A stretch of 64,000 nucleotides of DNA from Pelatocladus maniniholoensis HA4357-MV3 (GTDB lineage: Bacteria > Cyanobacteriota > Cyanobacteriia > Cyanobacteriales > Nostocaceae). Of this stretch, positions 18,982 through 28,764 are shown piece after piece (within the stretch, counting starts at the first letter, position 1; every line of letters starts with the position of its first letter). The DNA lies in NCBI GenBank assembly GCA_019359115.1, contig JAHHHW010000167.1, positions 1 through 64,000 of the forward strand, in the 5' to 3' direction. The position numbers were made by a program, and so were the translations under genes. The notes beneath the pieces were generated by a model, which worked only from the letters and a program-made list of their open reading frames with translations, made no database searches and had not been told where the DNA came from.

Positions 18982-20145
18982 TTGAGAGCAACAGTATATA
19001 AAGTGATAAATAGCACATTAGAAAAAATTCTTGATCATGCCTTGATGGGGTACGATTTATCTTCTGAACAAGGATTGGTATTATTACAACAATCTGACGC
19101 AAGTTCAATTGCTGCGGTTCGTATGACAGCAGATAAACTGCGTCAACGGCAAGCAGGCGACACAGTTACCTACGTGATCAATCGTAATATCAACTTTACT
19201 AATATCTGCGAACAGCACTGTAGTTTCTGCGCTTTCCGACGAGATGAAGGTGACGAAGGTGCTTATTGGTTAGATTGGACGGCTATTTTAGAAAAAACAC
19301 AAGATGCTGTCAAGCGTGGTGCAACAGAAATTTGTATGCAAGGTGGGTTAAATCCAGCAGCAAAAATCAACGCTAAATCCCTGTCTTACTACCTTGAATT
19401 AGTAAGAACTATTAAACAGGAATTTCCTCATCTGCATCTACATGCTTTTTCTCCTCAAGAAGTACAATTTATCGCTAGAATCGATGGTCTAAGTTATGCT
19501 GAGGTAATTGCTGCTTTACGAAATGCTGGTGTAAATTCTATGCCTGGAACAGCAGCTGAAGTATTAGATGATGAAGTGCGGCGCGTACTATGTCCTGAAA
19601 AAATTGATACAGCAACTTGGTTAGAAATTGTCACTACAGCTCATAAATTGGGTATGCACACCACTAGTACAATGCTGTCGGGACATATTGAGAATCCAAA
19701 ACAACAAATTCAGCATTTAGAAAAATTGCGATCGCTCCAACAAACTGCCATCAATCAAGAATATCCAGCGTGTATTACTGAGTTTATTTTATTGCCATTT
19801 GTGGGACAAGAAGCGCCCAAACCCCTACGCCGCCGTGTAGGGCGCGATCAGCCCGTGTTAGAAAATGCACTTTTGCTTACCGCAGTCGCAAGGATTTTTT
19901 TAGGAAAGTGGATTCCTAACCATCAACCGAGTTGGGTAAAACTAGGACTTGCAGGAGCGATAGAAGCTCTAAATTGGGGCTGTAATGATATTGGTGGAAC
20001 ATTAATGGAAGAACACATTACCACCATGGCAGGAGCAATAGGGGGTACATGTATGGAAGTTGAAACCTTACAAAGTGCGATCGCTTCTCTAGGAAGACCT
20101 TATCAACAACGAGATACTCTTTATCAAAACATAGGCAATAGTTAG
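18982..20145 (+). CDS. cofH: FO synthase subunit 2 (CofH)
   Basis: CofH joins tyrosine to the flavin precursor in a radical-SAM reaction that, with CofG, makes 7,8-didemethyl-8-hydroxy-5-deazariboflavin (FO). In cyanobacteria FO serves as the antenna of DNA photolyase. The CxxxCxxC cluster is CEQHCSFC (C76, C80, C83), preceded by NRNINFTNI, with QGGLNP and HAFSPQE downstream. The 387-residue length assumes the TTG at 18982. A GTG at 19003 is equally possible, and neither has a good ribosome site. cofG is not adjacent. Confidence 0.92.
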   Translation: MRATVYKVINSTLEKILDHALMGYDLSSEQGLVLLQQSDASSIAAVRMTADKLRQRQAGDTVTYVINRNINFTNICEQHCSFCAFRRDEGDEGAYWLDWTAILEKTQDAVKRGATEICMQGGLNPAAKINAKSLSYYLELVRTIKQEFPHLHLHAFSPQEVQFIARIDGLSYAEVIAALRNAGVNSMPGTAAEVLDDEVRRVLCPEKIDTATWLEIVTTAHKLGMHTTSTMLSGHIENPKQQIQHLEKLRSLQQTAINQEYPACITEFILLPFVGQEAPKPLRRRVGRDQPVLENALLLTAVARIFLGKWIPNHQPSWVKLGLAGAIEALNWGCNDIGGTLMEEHITTMAGAIGGTCMEVETLQSAIASLGRPYQQRDTLYQNIGNS

Positions 20146-20238
20146 TCATTGGTCATTGGTCAACAAGTCAAAAGTTCTTAATTTTGAATTTTGAATTTTG
20201 TATTTTGAATTGTTTTGTCCCCTTTTTCTCTCACACTA

Positions 20239-20360
20239 GACCTCTTGCAAAAATATTTTTACCCCACCCTAACCCTAAGCGTTTACGGGGAGGGAACTAA
20301 ATCTTCCCCCCGTGAACGGGGGGATTGAGGGGGGTTCATTCGACTTTTGCAAGAGGTCTA
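20239..20360. mobile_element. MITE-like element, 122 bp
   Basis: Perfect 16-bp terminal inverted repeats (TAGACCTCTTGCAAAA at 20239-20254 and its complement at 20345-20360) include TA at both outer ends, as expected if TA is the duplicated target. The interior holds a second hairpin of the form TCCCCCCGTGAACGGGGGGA and has no coding capacity. TA-flanked short elements are typical passengers of IS630/Tc1-type transposases. It lies between cofH and psb27. Confidence 0.6.
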
Positions 20361-20436
20361 CTCTTACCCTTGGAATGATCCCCAGGATACCAATCCAGGA
20401 TAGGATGGACATTGATTTACATATAGTTTCACATCA

Positions 20437-20841
20437 ATGATTATGAAGCGCTATTGGTCACGTCTGCTTGCTCTGGTCTTAGTTGTAGCTATTGGCCTAA
20501 TAGGTTGTTCAGGTAGCCCAGATGGTTTGTCTGGCGATTATCGCCAAGATACATTAGCTGTACTCAATACTTTAAGACATACCCTAGAGTTACCAGACGA
20601 TTCACCAGAAAAATTAGCAGCGCAATCACAAGCGCGTCAACAAATTAATACTTTTGCAGCTCGTTATCAACGAGATAATTCTGTTGCAGGTTTGGGTTCT
20701 TTCACAACCATGCGAACAGCTCTCAATTCTCTTGCTGGACACTATAGTTCTTATCCCAATCGTCCTGTACCGAAAAAGCTCAAGGATCGTTTAGAAATGG
20801 AGTTTAATCAGGTCGAAATGGCGCTACAGCGTGGTGCGTAA
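20437..20841 (+). CDS. psb27: Photosystem II assembly lipoprotein Psb27
   Basis: Psb27 binds CP43 on the lumenal side of photosystem II during assembly and repair, before the oxygen-evolving cluster forms. The 134-residue precursor has a signal sequence with lipobox LIGC (C24), so it is lipid-anchored in the thylakoid lumen. The mature four-helix core is typical: GDYRQDTLAVLNTLRHTLEL, then SFTTMRTALNSLAGHYSSYP. A second ATG two codons on (20443) is an equally good start. The protein is complete. Confidence 0.95.
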   Translation: MIMKRYWSRLLALVLVVAIGLIGCSGSPDGLSGDYRQDTLAVLNTLRHTLELPDDSPEKLAAQSQARQQINTFAARYQRDNSVAGLGSFTTMRTALNSLAGHYSSYPNRPVPKKLKDRLEMEFNQVEMALQRGA

Positions 20842-20881
20842 CAGACAATTACGCACCAGTCGATTGTCTAAAGTCATTGAG

Positions 20882-20946
20882 GGGTAAAGCATTTGTACCA
20901 AGATATTTCGTTTTTATGAAAAGTTATACGTACAAATGCTTCACCC
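20882..20946. repeat. Long inverted repeat downstream of psb27
   Basis: GGGTAAAGCATTTGTAC at 20882-20898 pairs with 20930-20946 in 16 of 17 positions around a 31-base loop. It may end the psb27 transcript, but there is no T-run directly after it. It may equally be a short palindromic element. The rest of the gap to 21189 is AT-rich and shows no gene. Confidence 0.45.
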
Positions 20947-21189
20947 ATACAAGAATTTTTACTAGTAACTATTGCACTACGTGTTATAATTGCTTGCTTT
21001 GTCCTTAAGGAGTGTCAAGCAATAATTTTTACCATTAAATTAAATAAAAAATGCGGCAACACAAATGAGGTTTTGAAAGTCAGTAAAATTGGGCTGCAAA
21101 GCCTCAAAACTGAGTTTGGAATTTTACACACTTGTTCCCAAATCAAATGAGTTGGAGTTAATAGTTTTTTTGTTATTTTATTGCTAAGT

Positions 21190-22731
21190 ATGCTTAAACG
21201 TCCCCTGAATGTTGTAAAGCCAATGTTCTTTTGGCGGCGTCTTTTCGCTGCGGTTTTCAGCAGTACTTTGCTGATGCCATACTTTGAAACTCAGCCTGCA
21301 CAGGCGCAAGAAGTCAACCAATTTTGCCAGATATCAGCAGCAGAAGCGCAAGCAAAAGAAAAATTACGTTTGTCAGCCCTTCAAGGCGATCAACAAGCGC
21401 AAAACCAGTATCAACAACTTGTGCGCCAACATACACAAACTGTACAAGAATGTCGAAATCGCAACTGGCCACAAGTCCAAGCAATTTGGTTGCGTTTATA
21501 TCCCTGCGACATTCAGCCGGGTACTATCGACAGAATTATGGATCGAATTGTCAACAAAGGCTATAACCAAGTCTATTTGGAAGCTTTTTACGACGGACAG
21601 GTTCTATTACCAGCAGCAAATAATCCTACAATATGGCCTTCTGTAGTTCGCACGCCAGGAGAAGAAAAAGCTGATTTATTATTGAAGGCAATTCAAGAAG
21701 GACAACAACGGGGTTTAAAGGTTTACGCCTGGATGTTTACCGCTAATTTTGGCTATACCTATGCCCAGCGTCGTGATCGAGAAGGAGCGATCGCTCGCAA
21801 TGGCAAGGGTCAAACAAGCTTGTATGTTGTAGATGATGGTTCTCAAGTATTTATTGACCCATACAACGTGCAAGCAAAGCGCGACTATTACCAGATGGTA
21901 CAAGAAATTTTACGCCGTCGTCCAGATGGAATTCTGTTTGATTATGTGCGCTACCCACGACAAACAGGGGGGGATTCTATCGCCACTAAAGTTACAGATT
22001 TGTGGGTATATAGTGAAGCTACCCAACAAGCATTATTTCAACGGGCGCAGAATAATAAAGGGTTGGAATTAATTCGCCGCTTTTTAACTAAGGGATATGT
22101 GACAGCAGGAGATATCAGTGAAGTTGACAAACTTTATCCTCAAGAAGCAGAACCGATGTGGCAAGGACGTACACCACCGCCACCGCCACCGGCAGAACCA
22201 TCATTACCAATAGGACAAAAAGCAGTCGCTGCGGTTATCCCCCCCGCACAAAGACAACCAATACTGCAATCAGAATTATGGCAGCTCTCTGTTGCTCACG
22301 CCATGCAAGGTATTCTAGATTTTGTCAATCTAGCTGCTTATCCAGCCCAAAAGCTTGGTATTCCCGCAGGTGTAGTGTTTTTTCCGGATGGAAACCAAAC
22401 TGTTGGAAAAGGTTATGATTCCCGCTTACAGCCTTGGGATCGGTTTCCAAATTCTCTAGAGTGGCATCCTATGTCTTATGCTAATTGCGGCAATGTTGAT
22501 TGTATTGCAGCGCAAGTCAAGCAAGTACTAAGTGCAGCTAAACCAGGTACAAAGGTGATTCCTGCGATCGCTGGTCAATGGGGTAAAAATGTCAATGGTC
22601 GCCCATCGCTAGACGCACAAATGCAAGCAATGAGACCATTCGCCTCGCAACTTAGAGGGGTGAGCCATTTTGCCTATTCTTGGCAAGATCCTGAACACGA
22701 CCAAGAACGGAAATTCTGTCGGGCGAAGTGA
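21190..22731 (+). CDS. Secreted glycosyl-hydrolase-like protein (GHL10 type)
   Basis: The protein (513 residues from ATG 21190; a TTG at 21181 is also possible) begins with a signal peptide ending near PAQAQE, so it is exported. The core resembles the GHL10 'family 10 glycosylhydrolase' barrel. It shows IWLRLYPCDIQPGTIDRIMD, the strand-end motif GILFDYVRYPRQTGG and WHPMSYANCG, all common in secreted cyanobacterial members. A Pro-rich linker (PPPPPPAEP) interrupts the barrel. The family probably acts on cell-wall or extracellular sugars; the substrate is unknown. Confidence 0.8.
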   Translation: MLKRPLNVVKPMFFWRRLFAAVFSSTLLMPYFETQPAQAQEVNQFCQISAAEAQAKEKLRLSALQGDQQAQNQYQQLVRQHTQTVQECRNRNWPQVQAIWLRLYPCDIQPGTIDRIMDRIVNKGYNQVYLEAFYDGQVLLPAANNPTIWPSVVRTPGEEKADLLLKAIQEGQQRGLKVYAWMFTANFGYTYAQRRDREGAIARNGKGQTSLYVVDDGSQVFIDPYNVQAKRDYYQMVQEILRRRPDGILFDYVRYPRQTGGDSIATKVTDLWVYSEATQQALFQRAQNNKGLELIRRFLTKGYVTAGDISEVDKLYPQEAEPMWQGRTPPPPPPAEPSLPIGQKAVAAVIPPAQRQPILQSELWQLSVAHAMQGILDFVNLAAYPAQKLGIPAGVVFFPDGNQTVGKGYDSRLQPWDRFPNSLEWHPMSYANCGNVDCIAAQVKQVLSAAKPGTKVIPAIAGQWGKNVNGRPSLDAQMQAMRPFASQLRGVSHFAYSWQDPEHDQERKFCRAK

Positions 22732-22734
22732 TCG

Positions 22735-22848
22735 GGGAGAGGGAAGCGGAAGGGGGACAAGGAGGACAAGGGGAGCAGGGAGCAGGGAGCATGGAGACGC
22801 ACTAGACGCGGAGAAAAAAACCAATGCCCGATCCCCGATCCCCAATGA
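22735..22848. repeat. Purine-rich short tandem repeats
   Basis: The stretch contains GGACAAGGA repeats and three GGGAGCA-type heptamers. The same GGACAAGG / CCTTGTCC unit returns at 27740-27800, 40610-40664, 53890-54080 and 61640-61700 in this window. Confidence 0.6.
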
Positions 22849-23433
22849 CTATTGACTAATCACTAACTTTGTTTCTGTACAAACAGCATCTAAGGGTTTA
22901 TCCCAAGGTTCAACAGGTAATTGGGGTAAGTAGGCAAAATCAAAGACAATGCCAATAGTTGATTTATTTGCCCAATCAGGTGCAGCAAGCAAGCGATCAT
23001 AATATCCCCCCCCGTAACCCAAGCGATAGCCTTGCTGGTCACAAGCAACACAAGGTACAAGAATTAAATCTACTTGCTCCGGCTCTATAATTGGGGCTTC
23101 AGGATCAGGTTCGGTAATGCCGTATGTCCCAATATTTACTGAATCACTGAGTATCCAAATATGCCACGACAGAGAATTGCTGATGCAGCGAGGCATACCC
23201 CATATTTTTGGAGAGTGATTATCTTGCCCAAATAAAAAACTCAAATCGGGTTCCTGACGAAAGCTGAAATAAGCCAGTACTGTTTTGGCTTGGGTAAACT
23301 GAGGTGAGTTGAGAAGGTTAGTACAGATGCGATCGCTTTTTTGTTTCCATTGTGCTACTGATATTGATTGACGTTGTTTGAGAAGCGATTTTCGTAGTTT
23401 CGCTTTATCTAGTTGGCTATCAACTTTATCCAC
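22849..23433 (-). CDS. 5-formyltetrahydrofolate cyclo-ligase
   Basis: This enzyme converts 5-formyl-THF to 5,10-methenyl-THF with ATP, returning stored folate to one-carbon metabolism. The 194-residue protein has the N-terminal basic KAKLRKSLLKQRQ helix and the substrate loop SFRQEPD. It also carries the family signature GYRLGYGGGYYDR with the preceding LVPCVACDQQ. Length is normal. No operon partner is visible. The upstream gene on the same strand (ending 23491) is unrelated. Confidence 0.92.
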   Translation of the reverse strand: MDKVDSQLDKAKLRKSLLKQRQSISVAQWKQKSDRICTNLLNSPQFTQAKTVLAYFSFRQEPDLSFLFGQDNHSPKIWGMPRCISNSLSWHIWILSDSVNIGTYGITEPDPEAPIIEPEQVDLILVPCVACDQQGYRLGYGGGYYDRLLAAPDWANKSTIGIVFDFAYLPQLPVEPWDKPLDAVCTETKLVISQ

Positions 23434-23490
23434 GCGAGAAAACTTATTTGTGCGTTTATATTGTAGTTCTCAAATCTCCACCATCAACAA

Positions 23491-26400
23491 CTAACCATCA
23501 ATAACTAATCTTATTAACTCTTTGACTTGATTAGCGATAAGGGGATGTGAATCTTTTTGCAATTGGGGCAGAATTTTGATCAAAATGCGGGGTGATACTA
23601 CATTCAAATAGGCGATCGCAGCTTCTCGAACAAAGCCTGTGGGATGACTCAAACTTTCTAAAACTTGTTCTGTGGTGAGCCGGATACGCGCAACTTGAGC
23701 AAAATGGAAACAACAAGCCAAGCACCAATCAGAAAGTAAGTTTTTATGCATTAATAAACTACGGGTACGTTCATTAACTGACATTTGTTGGTATTCTGCC
23801 ATCTCTGCGGCTATGAGATATTGCAGTTTTTCTGCTGGCGATCGCTTATCTAAAATATTGAGTAGCAAGGATTTATGCTGCAATTTTACTGTATGTTCTA
23901 AAATTTCTAATCCCCGTGCTAAATTGACTACTGATTCTGACCGTAAATTAAAAGCTGCGGCTTGGATTCTTTCTATCGGATAAAGTAGCTGTAAGAGTAA
24001 TAATAATCGTTCTTTAATATCACTTTCTAGTTCTAAAATGGCACGATTGAGTAAAGATACAACAGTAATAATACTGATGCCAGAATGATATGTATCTAGG
24101 GTTTCTTGTGATTTAAAATCTATATATTGATTATAGGTTTCTAATTGATTTTTAAAATCTATATAAGCAGCATAAATATCAGCCAAGAAATATAGCTCTT
24201 GCTCGATAAATCTTTTGATTTTTGTTTCATAAAACTGTTCTACTGAACCCAGTAGTCCTTCTTTTTGTAATCTTTTTAATAAAGGACGAAGAATGTGATC
24301 TCTGCTATTACCCCGCGATGTTTCTAAAAATTGCCATAAGGTTTCTATCGCTTCTAAGGTGGGAAGTTGACTAATCGTACGCCAAGCATAAATTCTTACT
24401 ATTTCTGGCTTATAGATATTAGTAGCTAACTCAACCAGCATTGGTAAGGCTTCGTTTTCTAGTTTTACCAAAGCTTGCATAGCTGAATTTCGGGTTGATT
24501 TGTAATAAAGTCCCCCTAACAAGGCTGGATAGTACTCTTCTAAGTGAGTTGCGGCTATCATTTCTATGACAGCAAAACGTACTCGCAGAGATTCATCTTG
24601 CAATAAATTGGGAATATGAATTCGCAGTGCTTGTAGATGAACTGCTTCACTCAGGGCTTTGACTGCGTTCATCCGTTCTTTTTCTTGGTGGTGAGTCAGC
24701 ATCCGCCGTAAAGTTCTGGTAGCTGCTACTTTGTGCATAGGTTTTCCCTGACGTAGCAATAAGGCGGCGGCTGTCGCACGGATGATCGGGTGTTGTTCTT
24801 CTCTAAGGTACTTTTCTAACAGGTTGACATCTGGATCTGACTCAGCCAACCAAACGTAGCGTAAGGTAAGGGCAAATACTTCTGGAGTTACACTATTTTG
24901 TGGTAGTTCTAAGAAAGTACAGATTTCTGGCAAGTAAACAGGATTTACTCCTGCTGCTAGCATGACTTCCAAACTGGGTTTCTGCAATTCAGGAGGTAGC
25001 TTGACTAATAGGGGGGCTAAGACTTCACTTACACCTTTGGGATCTATTTGTGATAAAAGTTCAATACAAGAACGTTTATCTGTGTCAGTTCCTTTTTCTC
25101 CCAAGGCTTTAATTACTGCTTGCTTGAATGCACGTAAATCTACATCTCTAGCACTAAATTGTCCTTGTCCTGCACTTAAAACTAACAGATTCACGTAGCG
25201 CGATCGCAAAAACCAAATCACTAGCAAGCAACATAAAGCCACAAATATAGTTTCTGCCACCATAATTGATTCATGTATGGGTGTAGGTAGCAGTTTTCTT
25301 CCAAACCACAAGGTAATTAAAATCACAAAACCTGCTGTCCCTGCACCAAAAGCATCAGCTACACCTCCGGCTAATGACTGGACATGGCTGCGAATCTTAT
25401 CTGGGATTGGTTGGAAAAGTAGAGGCCCACTACTGACAACAAAGGTGTAACGCAAAAGTTCGTCTAAAAATTTGAGAATCACTAAACCCCATAAATGATT
25501 ATGGGAATTACTCCAAGGCAATAATCCTAACAAAGGTATAGTCAGAGGCATTAACAAGCCTACGGTGACTGGTAAAGTTGCAGCAGTAACAAATACTCCA
25601 AAACGTTCGAGGGCGCGACTGGAAATAAATAACTGCATTGCCAATTCGCATAATCCTGTAATTCCACTTAGTAAACCTAAAAAAGTAGCAATATCTTTAC
25701 CCTGAAAATTTGATTTTAACTGGGTAAGATATTGAAAATCTATTAAGACTCCTATTGCTTGTAAAAGGGCAAAAAACGCAAATAATAACCAGGTGTAACG
25801 CTTTATTGGCCCAAACAAGCGGCGTTTTTGAGAGTATTGTGCTGCTTCTATTTCGATTTGCGGAGTATCAGGAAAAGCCTGGTGATAATTTTGACTCAGA
25901 TAGAAAAGAATAAAAGCCCCTAAGCTGATGAATACACCAGCTATAGGCATAATCACCTTATCTAGTCCTACAAATAGCAACAAAAACGGCAAACTAAAGC
26001 CACTAATCACATCAGCAACTAAAATACCACTACTGATCAGGGGAAAGGCGCGTTTAATTTCCCGAATGTTGAATAGTTGATTGGCTGTGATCGAGGTGTT
26101 GAGGTCGTTAATCACATAAAATGCATCCACCCATAACCGCAGGACAAATATGATAAATACGGAAAGATAGGAAACGTGTAAACCTAAACTAAATAGAACT
26201 AATGGTATGAACATACAAGGCGCGATCGCCACAATGACACGCCGTAAGGGAAAAATCTTTTGTAACCGTGAGTATAAAAGTACCAAGACTGCACCCATGA
26301 TGGCACTGGAGATATAAATCCAAGGTAAGGATTTAGACCCGTACTCATCCAAAAACAGCGCCACTGTAGAATCTTCTGACCACCGCAACCCAATTGATGT

Positions 26401-26523
26401 ACTTGTATAAAAAGCGAACATTAACCAAGTGCGATCGCTTTCCTCTGGTCGGAGATTTACCCACTTGAGTAAGTTTGATAGGATACCTTTTTTGGGAGCA
26501 GTCCAGTAATTTTTCAGTTCCAT
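23491..26523 (-). CDS. MFS-like membrane protein with C-terminal HEAT repeats
   Basis: The chosen start (MELKNYWTAPKKG, ATG at 26523) gives about 1010 residues. A longer reading from 26607 adds a poorly conserved lead. The first half (about 40-450) has roughly twelve hydrophobic helices in a major-facilitator or ATP/ADP-translocase-like arrangement, with WSEDSTVALFLDEYG and FLDELLRYTFVVSSGP in loops. The second half is a soluble array of HEAT-like helical repeats, for example HPIIRATAAALLLRQGKPMH and ESLRVRFAVIEMIAAT. Such fusions are known in cyanobacteria but the cargo is unknown. The HEAT part probably binds a partner on the cytoplasmic side. Confidence 0.75.
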   Translation of the reverse strand: MELKNYWTAPKKGILSNLLKWVNLRPEESDRTWLMFAFYTSTSIGLRWSEDSTVALFLDEYGSKSLPWIYISSAIMGAVLVLLYSRLQKIFPLRRVIVAIAPCMFIPLVLFSLGLHVSYLSVFIIFVLRLWVDAFYVINDLNTSITANQLFNIREIKRAFPLISSGILVADVISGFSLPFLLLFVGLDKVIMPIAGVFISLGAFILFYLSQNYHQAFPDTPQIEIEAAQYSQKRRLFGPIKRYTWLLFAFFALLQAIGVLIDFQYLTQLKSNFQGKDIATFLGLLSGITGLCELAMQLFISSRALERFGVFVTAATLPVTVGLLMPLTIPLLGLLPWSNSHNHLWGLVILKFLDELLRYTFVVSSGPLLFQPIPDKIRSHVQSLAGGVADAFGAGTAGFVILITLWFGRKLLPTPIHESIMVAETIFVALCCLLVIWFLRSRYVNLLVLSAGQGQFSARDVDLRAFKQAVIKALGEKGTDTDKRSCIELLSQIDPKGVSEVLAPLLVKLPPELQKPSLEVMLAAGVNPVYLPEICTFLELPQNSVTPEVFALTLRYVWLAESDPDVNLLEKYLREEQHPIIRATAAALLLRQGKPMHKVAATRTLRRMLTHHQEKERMNAVKALSEAVHLQALRIHIPNLLQDESLRVRFAVIEMIAATHLEEYYPALLGGLYYKSTRNSAMQALVKLENEALPMLVELATNIYKPEIVRIYAWRTISQLPTLEAIETLWQFLETSRGNSRDHILRPLLKRLQKEGLLGSVEQFYETKIKRFIEQELYFLADIYAAYIDFKNQLETYNQYIDFKSQETLDTYHSGISIITVVSLLNRAILELESDIKERLLLLLQLLYPIERIQAAAFNLRSESVVNLARGLEILEHTVKLQHKSLLLNILDKRSPAEKLQYLIAAEMAEYQQMSVNERTRSLLMHKNLLSDWCLACCFHFAQVARIRLTTEQVLESLSHPTGFVREAAIAYLNVVSPRILIKILPQLQKDSHPLIANQVKELIRLVIDG

Positions 26524-26730
26524 GCAGTTTGACTGTGTTACATGTTTAATTTGTTGGTGATTCTTGGTTGGTTTTTGGTAGTTGATATTCCAAACACCAG
26601 ACAACACACAAACTTAGTTACTCAGCTCTGCATGATTAGATTAGACTTTTTGCGATCGCATTAATTTTGATCGGTAAATGCGTTCGTAGTAAGGACTTTA
26701 GTCCTAGATTCAACAAAATCAGCACATAGC

Positions 26731-26778
26731 AAAAATCCTGAGTAACTGAGTATTATTCTTCCCACTCAGAACTCAGGA
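26731..26778 (-). terminator. Rho-independent terminator of infC
   Basis: On the minus strand TCCTGAGTTCTGAGT and ACTCAGTTACTCAGGA form a long, slightly imperfect stem (26736-26778) followed directly by TTTTTGC. It lies about 100 bases after infC and before the next gene on the same strand. Confidence 0.65.
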
Positions 26779-26878
26779 CTATCAATCTTATTTGAATTTG
26801 TTGGTTGTTGATGCTTAGTAATTAAATAGTTGGTTTTTTCCTACTATCCACTAATTACTACCCACTAACCAAATTAAA

Positions 26879-27412
26879 TTATTTTTTCGGAGAAAGAAGC
26901 ATCATCATGTTTCGCCCTTCTTTTTTGGGTGCTTGCTGCACCTCTGCGAATGCTTCTAAATCAGTCGCCATCCGTTTGAGTAATTCTTCTGCTAAATCGC
27001 TGTGTTGTATTTCTCGACCCCGAAACATGACAGTGGCTTTCACCTTATCGCCATCCTTGAGAAAACGTTCTGCTTGCTTAACACGGACGTTGTAATCATG
27101 TTCTTCAATTTTGTAGCGCATTTTAACTTCTTTAACGTCAGCAGTGTGCTGCTTTTTCCTGGCTTCCCGTGCTTTCTTCTCCTGCTCAAATTTATATTTT
27201 CCATAGTCCATGATCCGACAAACGGGCGGATCAGCCTTGTCACTGAGCAACACTAAATCTAGCTCTTTTTCCTCGGCTAGTTGCAGCGCTTCCTGTGGGG
27301 AGAGAATCCCCAATTGGGCTCCATCAGTATCGATGACCCGAATTTTCGGAAAGCGAATCCTTTCATTAATTTGGGGCAAATCACGAGTTCTTTTTTTCTC
27401 AGTCACTGGCAT
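26879..27412 (-). CDS. infC: Translation initiation factor IF-3
   Basis: IF-3 binds the 30S subunit, prevents premature 50S joining and checks the start codon. The 177-residue protein has the N-terminal domain ([20 protein letters not shown]), the lysine-rich linker with [19 protein letters not shown], and the C-terminal domain ([30 protein letters not shown]). Length is normal. The gene begins with ATG here, whereas some bacteria use ATT. rpmI and rplT are not adjacent, as is usual for cyanobacteria. Confidence 0.96.
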   Translation of the reverse strand: MPVTEKKRTRDLPQINERIRFPKIRVIDTDGAQLGILSPQEALQLAEEKELDLVLLSDKADPPVCRIMDYGKYKFEQEKKAREARKKQHTADVKEVKMRYKIEEHDYNVRVKQAERFLKDGDKVKATVMFRGREIQHSDLAEELLKRMATDLEAFAEVQQAPKKEGRNMMMLLSPKK

Positions 27413-27797
27413 TATGATTTGTGGCAGCTCTTTGTTAAGAATAGTGTTTGGTATTGTGTAATCTACCTCAGAATGATTAAAAATATCTGAGGACTCAAAT
27501 CAAAGGTCTACATCCAAGGTAGCTAATCCATAGGATATTCTTTGGACAATTTTACCTATTCTGTCATTCTACTCATTTTGAAAGAATTTCTATCCAATAG
27601 TTAATCTAAATTACACATCCGCAGCATTTATTAACTATTTTAGCATTTGTTTATCGTATTATTAACACCTTATATATCTGAATACCTCAGTATATTCACT
27701 AGTAACGGTAGATACGAAATCATAATTAAGTCATTGGTCATTGGTCTCCCTGCTCCCCGATCCCTGCTCCCCGATCCCTTGTCCCCGATCTCTCTTT
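27413..27797. other. Intergenic stretch with pyrimidine-rich repeat
   Basis: About 385 bases between infC and the WYL regulator. The infC-side half is AT-rich and presumably holds the infC promoter. The other half (27740-27800) has repeated CCCCGATCCCTG and CCCTTGTCC units. No gene was recognised. Confidence 0.4.
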
Positions 27798-28655
27798 TCA
27801 AGTTAGATCATAACGCTGACAAAGGGTTTGGAGTTTTTCGCGGATGAGCGATCGCACGTTTTCTGGTGACACCACCACACAATCTGGTGCGTACTGCATA
27901 ACTTCGCGGATAAACCAAAAGGTACTAGATACAGGCCTAATTACTCGCCGCACTCGTTGTTTATCTGGTAGCCATTCATTTAATATGTCTTCTGGTTTTG
28001 CTTGGTAAGCAAAAGCTAAACCATTGAATAAGTGCATTTCTACCTCTATTTGTGCCAAGTGCGATCGCCATTTACCAGCAATTGCGATCACACCAGCATC
28101 TTGGATTCTATCTAAACGCAGACTCCAGTTATTTCTTAACTCTTCTACATCCAAATTTCCTTGTGTCTCTTCGCACCAGCAATCAAGATATTGACGCTTT
28201 TCGTGGGGTGTAACTTTGGCGTGACGAACGGTGAAGTTCCATACTCGCTGTGCTGCGTCTAGATAGGAAAGCTGAAATGGTTGTTCACGTAGAATGAAGC
28301 GATCAATCTCTAAACGCCAAGGTGGGGGTAAATTTTCTAAAAAACGCTCTATTTCAGTTCGCAGTGGAATTGATAGTTCACTGCGTTCGAGAAGCAATTT
28401 GGCAATTTCTTGTGCTTGCTCATTTTGACCAATATCAGTTAATGCACGCATGGCTCGATCCAGCGCTCTGATGCGGGTTTCTGACCAATCGTGATTTTTA
28501 CCAATTATTAACTGATGACGAGCGATCGCTTCTACTAGTTTAGAGATGTTTGGGCGATCGCCCCACATCATACCGAATTCTAGCGCTAGGTTTTCTAATT
28601 CGGCTTTGTCGCGATCTGATATCGATAGGGTTATAGACTGACCTTTACGACTCAT
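27798..28655 (-). CDS. WYL-domain transcriptional regulator of the CRISPR locus
   Basis: The 285-residue protein has an N-terminal ribbon-helix-helix-like segment (QSITLSISDRDKAELENLAL, then RPNISKLVEAIARHQ) and a WYL-type core. The C-terminal half contains EILNEWLPDKQRVRRVI-like and WFIREVMQYAPDCVVVSPE stretches usual at the end of WYL regulators. WYL proteins next to type I-D loci are known as repressors: Sll7009 of Synechocystis 6803 lowers crRNA levels from its I-D array. This gene is divergent from cas3', and the gap holds three palindromes that are plausible binding sites. Regulator identity is well supported; the direction of its effect is inferred. Confidence 0.82.
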   Translation of the reverse strand: MSRKGQSITLSISDRDKAELENLALEFGMMWGDRPNISKLVEAIARHQLIIGKNHDWSETRIRALDRAMRALTDIGQNEQAQEIAKLLLERSELSIPLRTEIERFLENLPPPWRLEIDRFILREQPFQLSYLDAAQRVWNFTVRHAKVTPHEKRQYLDCWCEETQGNLDVEELRNNWSLRLDRIQDAGVIAIAGKWRSHLAQIEVEMHLFNGLAFAYQAKPEDILNEWLPDKQRVRRVIRPVSSTFWFIREVMQYAPDCVVVSPENVRSLIREKLQTLCQRYDLT

Positions 28656-28764
28656 TTTTATACGGACATTTATATACGAATATATCTTGTCAATCTATAT
28701 TTTGCGTGCCAAGATAGATTTCAACAACTAGTTACGGACATTTTTTAAGTTAACACGAAAAAGT

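Noticed and set aside
26524-26607. 28-residue N-terminal extension of the MFS-HEAT protein
   Set aside because: It is polar, Asn/Gln-rich and unlike a membrane protein start; the ATG at 26523 fits better.
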